Part shown: positions 35,901 through 47,900 of the stretch, piece after piece | Numbering within the stretch: position 1 is the stretch's first letter | How the letters are laid out: each line of letters opens with the position of its first letter | Source: Paroedura picta | Taxonomy: Eukaryota; Chordata; Lepidosauria; Squamata; Gekkonidae | Reading direction: 5' to 3' | NCBI RefSeq assembly: GCF_049243985.1 | Contig: NC_135375.1 | Span: 52,092,174 to 52,156,173 of the forward strand | Length of the DNA stretch: 64,000 nucleotides | Program-made: the position numbers and the translations under genes | Notes under the pieces: generated by a model | Told to the model about the DNA's origin: nothing | Database searches by the model: none | What the model saw: only the letters and a program-made list of their open reading frames with translations

Positions 35901-38900
35901 GTAAAGGAAATCAAAATGTCAAGATTAAAAATTAATTCACAGACACATTCCCAGTTGTGGAACCTGAGAATAAATAAAAGAGAACCTGTCACTACGCTCC
36001 ATTCGTCTCCACCCAAGCATGGAGGCATCCCCACAAGTGACCTTTGAGTGGTTATACACTATGTACACACTGACCATGCATTCTTGTTTGTCTGCACTGT
36101 TTTAAAAATAATCCCTTCTGTAGTTGCCAGATATTCAGCTACCTAGATAATTAAACCTTTTTATATATGAGTAAAGAAGATACTTTTGAAAGAAATAATG
36201 TGCAGCATGATGAATGAAATAATGTGTATGGCAATATGAAATGCTTTGTATTTTCATAGCTACCATTTTTTCTTTCTTTTAAAATAACTTAGGGGGCTTC
36301 CATTGTCCGAATGATTTCCAACTTTTTAAGTGAAAAGCTATTCATCAAAGCACTTAATGTAAGTTGAAAAAATAACTGCACAAATAGAATTTCAGAAATG
36401 TGATTAAGGGTGGATTAATTTAAAAATGTGTGCATTGCTTAATGGTTCTTCTTTTATTGCAGTCATACCTAAATGAGTTTTCATTTGCAAATGCCATCCA
36501 GGATGATCTCTGGACTCACATTCAAAAGGTGATTAAAACATGTACTTTTTACTATTAATTGTTATAACAAATGGGGCACGACTCACAATGTATACATGGC
36601 TGTACTGTCAACTTGGGCTCATAGGTCAGTATCATCTTTCTTCTCCCTTGCCTTGTTTTGGTTCTGCTTCTGTCTATATGACTGTGTTTATTTAAATAGC
36701 CATGGATGAAAGCCTCCACATTAGATTTCAGGTAGTTGTCTAAGCCAGTGATCCCCAACTTTTTTATCACCAGGGACCGGTCAATGCTTGACAAATTTAC
36801 TCTGGCCCTGGGGGGGTAGTCTTTTGCTGGGGGATGTCACTGACACAGCCTGAGCCCTTTCTCTGCTTGCTTTCCCGCCGATGCCCCTGACTTCCCGCTG
36901 CTCGCTGGAGGGCGCTGCCAGCAGCATCTGCGCAGTGCCACGCCAAGGGGGAGCCCCAGCCATGGCGACTGCCGGAGAGCACTAAAGGTGAGCTGGTGGC
37001 AGAGAGGCAGGGCAGCCCCCGAGGCAGCAGCTGGGGAGGAGCCGCAGCCTGGTACCGATTGATCTACGGACTGAAACCGGTCTCTGGACCGGGGGTTGGG
37101 GACCACTGGTCTAAGCAATCATTTCTTGGCTTCTGAATTCCACTGTGCTTTGTCATTTGGATTGGATTGATACACAAGTTCCTGACTCTGATTGCCTTCT
37201 AGCCATGATATAGCTTGCTTCTTCTGACCCTCCTATTGGCCATTTCTACAGAATGACTATGCTTACTGTATTGAGCTGTCTGGGTATCTGACTTGGGCAA
37301 GATCCTGTTGTAGGAGTTCTCGCTGACTCTAGTGTGAACTTCCTGCTCTTGTCCTTTAGCTCCGAACCTTCTCTACTTTAAGCCAGCCTCAGAAAGGTAG
37401 GTAGAGGAAATCTAGGGGTATGCCCCATCTAGTCCAAGAGGTTCCGCAACACATACTCAACAGACTTGAGGGCTGCACTTGTCTGTAATTGTTGTGTGAC
37501 CCTTTGGGGGCCACCTCCTGGTGATCTGGGTCCTCAGCCCTGATGCTGAAGGAGGAATCAGGACACGAAGGTTGCAGTGGTGCGACGCTTGGGCAGGAAA
37601 AAAAGCTTCCAGATCCATTGTACAGTGCCCCCTGGAGGCTTTTAACTATAAAACCTCTCTATGGTCAGATCTGCTCATGCAGTCTCTATATGTGCCTGCA
37701 CAAAAATACTCAATTTAAAGGTAAGTGCAACCCTGTTTTCTTTGCAAGACTGAAATGTCATCTGGCACTTAGGATCTGAAATTTCTGATGCTGGAATAAA
37801 TATAAAATATTTTTAATGAACAAAATTATTTATATCCCAAAATGTTTCTCCTAGGTAGTAGATGATCAGGCTGACCTCCAGTTGCCGGCACCAGTAAAAG
37901 TTATAATGGACTCTTGGACCTGCCAGCATGGTTTTCCATTACTAACAGTAAATTGGTCCACTGGGAATATCAGCCAGGAGCAATTTTATGATGAAGAAGA
38001 CAAGAATGATACCAGTGTTTCCAAGTAAGCTTAGTTTAGCTTTTAAAAGCAGTGGTATGGATCTTGTGTTTCAGAAATGTACTTAGCTGTTTGTTTGCTG
38101 TCATATGAAACTGAAAGGCTGCTTCTGGGATGACTCCAATTTTTGCTCATGCTTTCCTAGTTCTCCTCCATATAGCATTTGTCACACAGGGCTTTTGTCC
38201 ATGCAGGTCCCATGATTCTCAGAACAGCTGTTTTGATGGTCAGTGGTGACGCCCTCCTTTTATCACCAGTAAAAAAGCTGATAGGATTCAGGTCATTTCT
38301 AGATAGCAAAAGAGTGTGACAGCTTGTAAGAACATCTGGGAAGTCATGGTTCTTCCCTGACTTCCCACCAAATTTCAGAATGATTGGTCCAAGGGGTCCA
38401 TGTCTAGGGGCTCACGAATATGGTGCCCAATTCCTCAATTATATCTTATGGGACAAACTTTCCATAGGATATAATGGGAGGGATGGGGGACAGCCTCTTT
38501 GGGAGCCTCTAGAAGTGGGTCCCTTGGACCAATCATTATGGAATTTGGAGGGGAATCAGGGAAGAGCCTCCTGGAGCTACTCTGAAGGTTTGGAGGCTCT
38601 ACCTCGAAGTCAAACTCTTCCAGACCCCAAGAAAGGCAGGAATGCTGAAATTCCCATTATAGAATATGGAGAAAGGGCCTGTAAAGCATGTCACTCTCTT
38701 CTGCCATTTCAAGCAGGCATGCAGAGTGCAAGGAGTGTGAGAAGGAGGCAGACAAAAGTGAGAGATCCACTATGCCTTTTCGCTGGTATGCTGCTATTTT
38801 TATTAATATGCAGAATTGCCCATGGTTCTTGTGGAGTGCAAGACAACTTAAGTTCATAAAGAGTTGAGAGATTTGGAAAACTTCTGCAATAGCCTATAGC

Positions 38901-41900
38901 AAGGAAGCCTCACTTCATTTTTGTGTGGTCTCTAATGTATGACAAATGCCAGACAAGAAACATAAGCTAGGATGAAGATAGTTAGTGTTTGAACAGTTTA
39001 TTTATACATTTCTTAACCTTCATTATCTACTTTTGTTTTTAATTAAGTAACATCTGGATTATTCCGATTTCTTGGATAAGAAATGGAACTGTACAGCCTT
39101 TAGTATGGCTTGATAAGAAAAGCAGTAAGTATTATAATTACATTTAAGGAAGCCTCTACTGTTTGCAGCACAGAATTTAGAATGGATGTAAGAAATATCC
39201 TCAGTTAATCCATTTCAGACATGTAATAAATTTCACTGTATTATCCCTACATTTTGCATAAACTGCCCTGAGCCTCATGGGAGGGTGGTATAGACATATA
39301 ATAAACAAACAAATAATGGGTTAAACTATTTCAAGGTTGATTTTGGTTGAATTTAACAGCCAGCCGTGCTTCTATTAAACAACTGTGAAATCCATTTCCT
39401 GTATGATACTGCAGCAATATTATATGCATTTATGAAAACTCATTTTTATGAGACTGAATGAAACAATATATTACCAAGACTAACTCCTGTGGAAAACATT
39501 CATTCACTCACTCACTCACTCACTCACTCACTCACTCACTCACTCACTCACTCACTCACTCATTCATTCATTCATTCATTCATTCACCACCCTCATCTTG
39601 TGATTCAGGGTGGTTTACATAGAACATAAGTACAATAAAATTCAATATAACATCAAATTATAACAACAATAGTAACAGTGGTATCAGTAATATTCTATAA
39701 ATAATGGTAACAACATTAACATGTTACCTGAGACACCCATAGGTTGATCAGTTCAGAATTGGCCTAAGATGTATTTGATGTGCATGCTTGTCTAGGAGGA
39801 GGAGTTATGGGGGATCAGTAGGTGTTGATCTCAACCAAATGGCTGCTGGAGGTGTTATTTCTGGCAGGGTTCTGATCTCTTCTGGGAGCACATTCCTCCA
39901 GGAAGGAGTCAAGACAGAAAAAGATCTGGCCCTGGTTGAGGTCAGACAAACCTCTTTGGGGCCAGGGATCTCTAACCAGTTGTAAGTGGAGGAGTGTAAA
40001 ACTCTTTGGGGGGTATAGACAGCGAGGCAGTCCCTCAGGTACACTGGGCCCAGACCACATATGGCCTTGAAGGAGATCACTAAAATCTTAAATCTAATCC
40101 AGGATTCAACTGGTAGCCAGTGTAGTTGTTGGAGAGCTGGTCAGATGTGGGATCTCCATGATGTTCCTGTGAGGACCCTGGCCACTGCATTCTGGGCCAG
40201 GTGTAGTTTCTGGATAAAAGTTGAGGGTAGGTCTGCATAAAGCGAGTTGCAAAAATCCAGTCTAGAGGTGACTGTCTCATGGATTACTGTGGCTAGGTGT
40301 TTTGGGGCCATGCTGCTCTTGTGATCTGTGCCTCCATGGAGAGGAAGGCATCTAGGATCACACCCAGATTCTGTGCAGAGTAAGTCACTGACAGCTGTAT
40401 CTTGTCCAGGTTGGGCAATCATGCTCCCTCCTTGCAGAAGGAGTTGTCCACATTCATGTGGCAACTCACTGGCGGCGTTAGTAGAGGACTGGCAGTCCCG
40501 TCTGACAGCCGCTATAGATGAGATTGCCCCTAAGCGTCCTCTCTGCCCTCGACTCAAACGGGCCCCCTGGTACACGGGGGTGCTCCGGGAAAAGAAGAGG
40601 GAGGTGAGACGACTAGAGCGAGTGTGGTGGAAGACTCGCGACGAAGCTGCAAGAACATCTTATCGCACGCTTATGGGGGCGTATGAGATGGCGGTGAAAG
40701 TGGCGAAGCGAGAGTTCTTCGCTACGGAAATTGCGTCCGCAAGCTCTCGCCCGGCCCAATTATTTAGGGTAGTTAGATCCCTTACCGCCCTTCAGGGGCG
40801 CCAAAATATTAGTCAATTGGCACTTGGCTGCGAGGCATTAGCGAGCTTTTTTGCGGATAAAGTCTTGTTGCTTCGCCATGACCTTCCTGTCACAATTAAT
40901 ACAGTAAACGAACTGGAGACCTGTTGGCCGTCTTTGGCAGCGAGGTTTGATGGCTTCAGACGGCTCTCTTCTTCCGAAGTGGACAAGTTGCTGGGGTCGG
41001 TCAGGGCGACCACCTGCCCCCTTGATCCCTGTCCCTCTTGGCTTCTCAAGGGGAGCGGAGAGGGGATAGGAGGCCAATTCAGGGATATTATCAACCTTTC
41101 CCTGAGTTCCAGGGAATTCCCCGAGCGGCTGAAGGAGGCAGTGCTTCGCCCTCTCCTGAAAAAATCAACGCTGGACCCGCAGGACCCTGCCAACTACCGC
41201 CCGGTGTCGCACCTAGCGTTCCGGGGCAAGGTGGTGGAAAGGGCTGCGGCGGACCAGCTCCTAGCTTTCTTGGATGAAACTTCGGCACTCGATCCATATC
41301 AGTCTGGCTTCCGCCCTGGCCACGGGGTGGAGACGGCGTTGGTCGCTTTGCTGGATGATCTCCGTCGCCAGCTGGATAGAGGCGGGTCAGCCGTGCTGGT
41401 CCTTCTGGATCTGTCGGCTGCTTTCAACACCATGGACCATGAGATATTGGGCCACCGCCTCGCCGGTATGGGGATACGGGGTACAGCCTTGCGCTGGATA
41501 CGCTCCTTCCTCCAGAACCGGACCCAGAGGGTTGCAGTGGAGGATGAGCTCTCGCGCCCTTATGGACTCCCTTGTGGGGTCCCACAGGGCGCGGTTCTCT
41601 CCCCCACACTATTTAACATCTTCATGCGCCCTCTGGCCCAGCTGGTATGGAGTTTTGGGTTGGGCTGCCATCAGTACGCTGATGACACCCAGCTCTATCT
41701 CCTCATGGACGGCCACCCAGACTCCCCCCCGGAACCATTCGCCAGATGTTTGGAAGCAGTGACAGAATGGTTTGAGCAGAGTCGCCTGAAACTCAACCCC
41801 TCCAAGACGGAGGTCCTGTGGCTGGGAAGTAGGGGGCGGGAACAGGAAGCGCATTTACCCACCCTGGCAGGGGCGCATCTTACCATTGCGTCCCAGGCCA

Positions 41901-44900
41901 GAAACTGGATGGGGTGGGTAAATTATTCAGGGCTGGGCTTTTGGACTTATTTGGTTCATGCATTACAATAAACAGATTTTGGTTGTTTTGCATTTGGTCT
42001 TACATTACTATAATTGTGAATCCTGTGTGTTAATGGGGGTGTACACTTTTGTAGAAGTAACCCACTAAATTAATGCTGTTTTCCCATGCTGCTTACAGAA
42101 GTATTTCCTGAAATGAAAGTATCAGATTCAGAACATGACTGGATTATTTTAAACGTGAATATGACTGGTTACTATAGAGTAAACTATGATCAGTCCAACT
42201 GGAGAAGATTGGCCAAAATTCTTGAAAGTGATCCAAAGGTAAGATTGTATCTGTAAATGTTGGCAGGTGTTCACAAACTGTATCTGGATTTGAGAGCCAG
42301 TTGTTGTTGTTGTTTTTTGCTACTCACCTGTAAAATCCAATCCCACTCCAGTGTGACCTGCAATAGTAAGTCTTAGACTGACCAGACCTTTCACTAGGAC
42401 TGCAGTCATGAGAACATTTTCCTGGGAGTAAGCTTCATTGAATATAATTTAACTTATTTCTGAGAAGACCTGCTTAGGCTTTTTCCCTCACTGTGTTATT
42501 AACAGAATCATCATTCTTTAAATATAAAGTATGGCATCGTCAGTGGAGCACATGAAGCTGTTTTCTACTGACCTTGGTCAATCTAGGTCAGTTTTGTCTA
42601 TTCAGACCAATCGTCACTGTATGGGGTCTCAGGTAGGGTCTTTCGCATCACCTGCAACCCAGTCTTTTAACTGGTGTTGCTGAGGATTTCCATTCTCATC
42701 ACCTTAATTCTTAATTAATGAGCAAATAAAATCTTTTTTGAATTTAAACTAATTTTGTTACTTCTGGCCTGCTTGCTCTTTCTTTCTTTCTTTCTTTTTT
42801 TTTGGAAACAAGCTCAAATACTGTAGACTAGAACATGTCCTTTTTTCTGATGAAGGTAATGCCTTGTTTAAAAGGTGAAGAAATATGGACCAGTGTATAA
42901 CTTTTGTCTCAAAGAGTGTCCATTCTGTATTCTGTTCAAGCTTGTTTGTGGAGTGTGTGACATACTGTATCAAGTCATTGAACTCATTTGACCAGTTAGA
43001 TAGCAGAAAGAATTTTAGGAGGTGGCATGTGTTAACCTGGCAACAATTCATAAGCATTTGAAGATGAGGATGAGTAATTTGTCCATCCTAAATGATTTAT
43101 TTATAATTTTCTGTGCTGCATCTTCAGAATCCTGCTTGAGGCAACTGACAAAAAACAGTATGAAAATAAAGCCATTAAAAAAAACAAGCAATCAAAATGT
43201 CATAGTTAAGCATAATTTCAGTTGGAGTATGAATGAGGTGCTTAGCTGCTGATAAATTATAGGCATTTTAATTCAAACAGAGTCGTTTAGATCTGTTAAA
43301 AGTCCATGGATACTCTTTGCAGGCAGTTCCTGTGGTCAACCGGTTACAGTTGCTGGATGATGCTTTTGTACTGAAACGGTGAGCATGAATGTTTCAGACA
43401 GTTTTACTGTGTTTAAAAGTGTGCTCTGCATTAATTCCATGTCTGTTTCCACAGTTTAAAAAATAGACTAACCTCGTTTGGGGAGTGATTGTGACATACT
43501 GGATCAGATTAACCTTTGAGCAGTTAGTTCAATTAACAAGAGAACTTTTAGGGGAAAGTAGATGCGGATTTACCAACAGTGTAGACCCGTGATAAATCCA
43601 GTCAGCATTCTGAGCACTTTGGAATAGAGCAGCCAGACTGACTAGGGGACCCCTGGAGTCTGCTCTGTGCCCCACTCTCTATGCTAGCATAAATGCTTGA
43701 AGAGATGGAATATAAAAAGAGAAAATGGCATACACATGAAGACACTGATCATATTGGAGCAGCCTGTTGTGGTTGAAATTTTTAACTGAAACTTTTTTCA
43801 ACCGGCTTTATTATTATTATTGAAAATAAAAGAATGCAGGTAGGTATATTTAGAACACAGTGATTTGATTAACCCATAAACATTACGTGACCAAACCTTG
43901 GACTATCTTCCTCTTCTTCTGCACCGCAATTCCAATAGTTTCTGTTGAGCACAAAACATGGCTGTTTCTATTATACCCTGTTCCCCAAACTAAAGTTTGT
44001 GCTTGGCCTCCAAAGCAGGGTTGCTTCTTCATGGTCTCTGTGTGTCATCCTAATGGTACGTGAACCTGCATATCAGCCTTATCATGCTCAAGTAGAGCTG
44101 AACTGGAGAAGAGAAACTAACTGTGTTGGCAAAGGAACACTGAAAAGCAGTTACCTCTCCAGGGAATTTACAAGCTGACAAAGAACAAATAAAGAACAAC
44201 AAATCAGTATCAAAAACAATATATTAACCCCACTACTACCTAAAGATTACTCTAATGTATGTATGAATCAGTTGCTTTTAAGGTGGGAAGCAGGTTGCTT
44301 GTGAGGTCACAATTTCTCAAACCTTGGTATTGATCAGCAAAAAAATTAGCTTATTCTAAGAATATTTTTAAATTATCCTACAAGTGAGGATAAAATAACA
44401 TTAGAGGTTAAAAGTGACAGATCTGCATGACTCTGTACAATTATGTGGAGTTTTTCTGGTATCTTGACTCAAGTCTATTGAACCCATGCAGGCATGGGAC
44501 TGCAGAGAAAAAGGAAAAGGGGGCAAAATCAACCCCTTCCCCTTTAATCACTAAAGTTCTGCAGGGAAAAGGATTGATTTCATCCTTTTTGCTCTCCTCA
44601 CTGCATCCCCTCGATTCACATGATGGCAAGTGATTTAAAAAATTAAGACACAGTTACTGATATCTATAATGTCTTATTAGAATTGAATAATTATCATGGG
44701 ATGGACCTCCCCTCCCTCCGACTCAGACCTCCTTTCCCTTGGCTCATCCTCGCTCACACTCCAGCAGGCAAAAGAGACTCCTCTGCTCCCTGGATGCCTG
44801 GAATGCATGCAGCAGGAAGCAGCGGGCGGGGATGCAGTCTGGAAGACAGCCCATTGTTGAAGTGGTTGGCAGGTGCAGTGAAGAGGCAAGTGGTTGGCAG

Positions 44901-47900
44901 GTGCAGTGAGCCAGCATGTGCCAGGGCCCTGGGTGATGGGGACAAGGCAGGCAAGGAAGCCCCGGACAATGTGGCCACAACAGAGCCTGGGGGAAAGAAA
45001 CGGAGGGCTAGCAGGATGGCTAAGGAAGATGATTTGGAGGAAATGGGGGCTGGAAGCAGCTTATCTGGAGGAGCACATAGCCTTATGCATTTGGGTGGGT
45101 TCGAAAGAGGGCAGCCTTGTATAAAAAGGTGTTCCCTTCAATAGCTAGGGAGGATACAGGTGTGGCTGGAGGAGATACAGGTGTGGCTGAGAGAGAGTCA
45201 AGAGAGCCAACCTGAAAGAAGGAGAGGGAGAGAAGGTGGTTTAACCACCCCTCCCTTCCCACATCTGAGGGCATGGGAACATCAAGGAGATGGGACTGTG
45301 GCTCAGGGCTAGAGCATCTGCTTGGCATGCAGATCCCTGGTAAAAGATCGGGCACTAGGTGATACAAACAACCCCTGCCTGAGACTTTGCAGAGCCACTG
45401 TTAGTCTGAGTAAATAGTACTGACTTTGATGAACCAAGAGTCTAATTCAGTATATTCAATTGAATGTTATATAGTGATGGTATTCCAAAACTGAGAAATT
45501 GTATAACAGATACTTTTTTTTGGGGGGGGGGGGGATGAAAATGTGATGTCACATTTTAATGCATGTGGGTACCTTTACTTGAAAGGTTCAGACTTCTTGG
45601 ATAGGATCATAAAGGTCATTGTATCAGAAAAGACCAAATAAATCTTGCTTGGTGTTCTCCAGGAATAAATACAACTTAAAGATCATTATAATGTAATGTT
45701 CACTGTAGTGATGACTCTATGAGAAAAGAAGGAATCCTTTAATATTTGGACCGTTATAGACTACTGGAATAAAACTCCAGCCAGACATCAACCAAATGTG
45801 TTCAGTGATTTGTTGACATTCTAGAGAGAGCATTTTCATGCATTTTACTTTATTTTAATGAATCTGTTTAGATTTTTGTGCATCTATTTAATGTAAGATT
45901 AGCAGTGTAACATCTTTACAGAAAAGACAAAAAGAATCCTGATTTTTGAAGTTGAGCACAAACCATAGTGTACTAGTTCATATAATACAAGACTAACTTT
46001 GCATTACTAGTGAACTGACCCAGTACCTGAAGCTTTAGATATGCAGCATTTGGGTTAACAGCAAAAAAACTGTCTAAACTACTTTTTTCCAGCTAGGGAT
46101 CTCTACTAGTGTATTCATCCCATATTACACATCACTATTTACAGTGCAATCCTGAACTTAGTCACTGCAGACTAAATCCATGGACTGGACTGGAGTAACT
46201 TCCCATAGGATTATATTGTCATTCATGAAGGCTCTTGTCCATATTATGAGTTGTTCTTTATGAGTTGCCCTTTGATGATTCTGCACACCAAACCTGTCCT
46301 GTCTCTAGCTGGTTTCTCGCTCCTGTCCTCTTTCTGCTCCAGTTCTGAGCCAGCCCACTTGCCCTGCCTTCTCCAGCTTCAGTCTGCTTCCTGACTCTGC
46401 TTCCAGCTCAGCTTCCTGTAAGTTGCCTGCCTGGAATGTCACCACTCTGACTTTGCATTGTAAGTACATCTTTCTGTCTATTGGACTGATTGTGCAGAAT
46501 CTTTCCTCCATCTGGCTGGTGACCCACAAGCACATTAAAGGTGGGGTCATGTTTTCCCTGGTTGCAGGTTATTATTTTAAAGTTAAGCTGTAGCAATGCA
46601 GAATCCTGTGGAAAGATAATGTAGTTTTCCATTCAGATTTTTCATGGCAAACTCAACAGGTGGAAAGCCGCTTCAAACAGTTTCCTGAGTGGCATTGCTT
46701 AACTGGGGTTTTGTTTTCAAATAAATCCCTAATCTGTTTAATCTGAAATGTTCTGGAACGTTTCAGTTTTTGAGGCTCATCTTTTTCTTTTCCCTATGAA
46801 AGATTTCGCACGTATCAGAATTACTGCAAAGGCCCAGATAAGGATGGGTAGCCCTGTTAGCCTGTCTGTAGCAGTAGAAAAGAGCAAGAGTCCAGCAGCA
46901 CCTAATAAAGACTAATAAGTGACAACATTTGGGGCAGGGCAGCAACTTTTGTGAATTACTGTTTCAGATTCAGAGGCACATTTAGGGTTCCATTTATTTT
47001 ATGCTTGTCCTGAAAACTGAAAAATAGATCCATGTTCTGAAACAAAGAACAAGAACCCAGTGAGCTTATTGGATTTCTTTGTATCGAATTTCATTTTTAA
47101 TTCTTTGAGCAAGAATGACTGGGGGGATATGTTGTGAAGAAGAGTTGGTTTTTGTACCCTGCTTTTCACTAATCAACAAAAGCTCAAAGCAGCTTACAAC
47201 TGCCTTCCCTTTTCCCCACAAGAGACACCCTGAGATAGGTGGGGCTGAGAGAGCTTTGGCAACTGCTGTGAGAACAGCTTTAACAGGATTGTGACTAGCC
47301 CATCACCCACCCACTGGCTGCATGTGGAAGAGGAGTAGGGAATCAAACCCAGCTCTCCAGATTAGAGGTCTCTGCTCTTAACCACTACACCAAGCTGCAA
47401 CTTGCTGGCTAGTAGGAACTGAAAGGTTTTCATTTTGGCTTCTTTTTGCCAGGTCAGTGAGGACAGAGATGTGATTTTTATAAATAGAATATGTCACTGC
47501 AGTTTGAAAGTGAGGATCATTTTTCTCTTTTAGAGGATTTAAAAGTAAGTCTACAGTATCTTGTTAGAACCCTTTTGATAGAAACTGATATGAAATAATA
47601 GTTAAAAGCTTAGAAAAAACACAAGGTTGTCAAAAACCTTGAATTCTTCCAAATCAAAATAACAAAAAACTGTGTCTCCTCATCCTTAATGACTTTTCTT
47701 AATTTCATGCATGGTTTTTAATATGTGTCCTTTCCTAAATTAACGTTCTTGCCAGGGCTAACAAACACCCATGCCTAGCCTTGTCATTTGTAAATGGAAT
47801 TTACTTGTCATTTGTAAATGGAAACCCCCAAGCTTGTAAATATGAAGGAAAAACCTGCAATTCATTTAGTGGATTTTTAAAGCTTTGTTGAAATTGAGGA

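Noticed and set aside
39495-39587. A CRISPR-like array
   Set aside because: It is a simple tetranucleotide run with no spacers. The three 20-bp units at 63501 are also directly tandem.
40328-41971. A 547-codon open frame as a possible host gene
   Set aside because: Its content is a LINE reverse transcriptase with YADD, its first 45 codons are antisense LINE sequence, and it lies within an LVRN intron.
39588-41971. A single LINE inserted by twin priming (inverted 5' part)
   Set aside because: The two segments overlap in the protein region around LPxLxxxxLTxxSQ/NLG and differ clearly there, so they come from two different elements.
44683-45144. A 153-codon open frame in intron 13
   Set aside because: There is no similarity to any family I know, a competing open frame lies on the other strand, and the base composition explains it.
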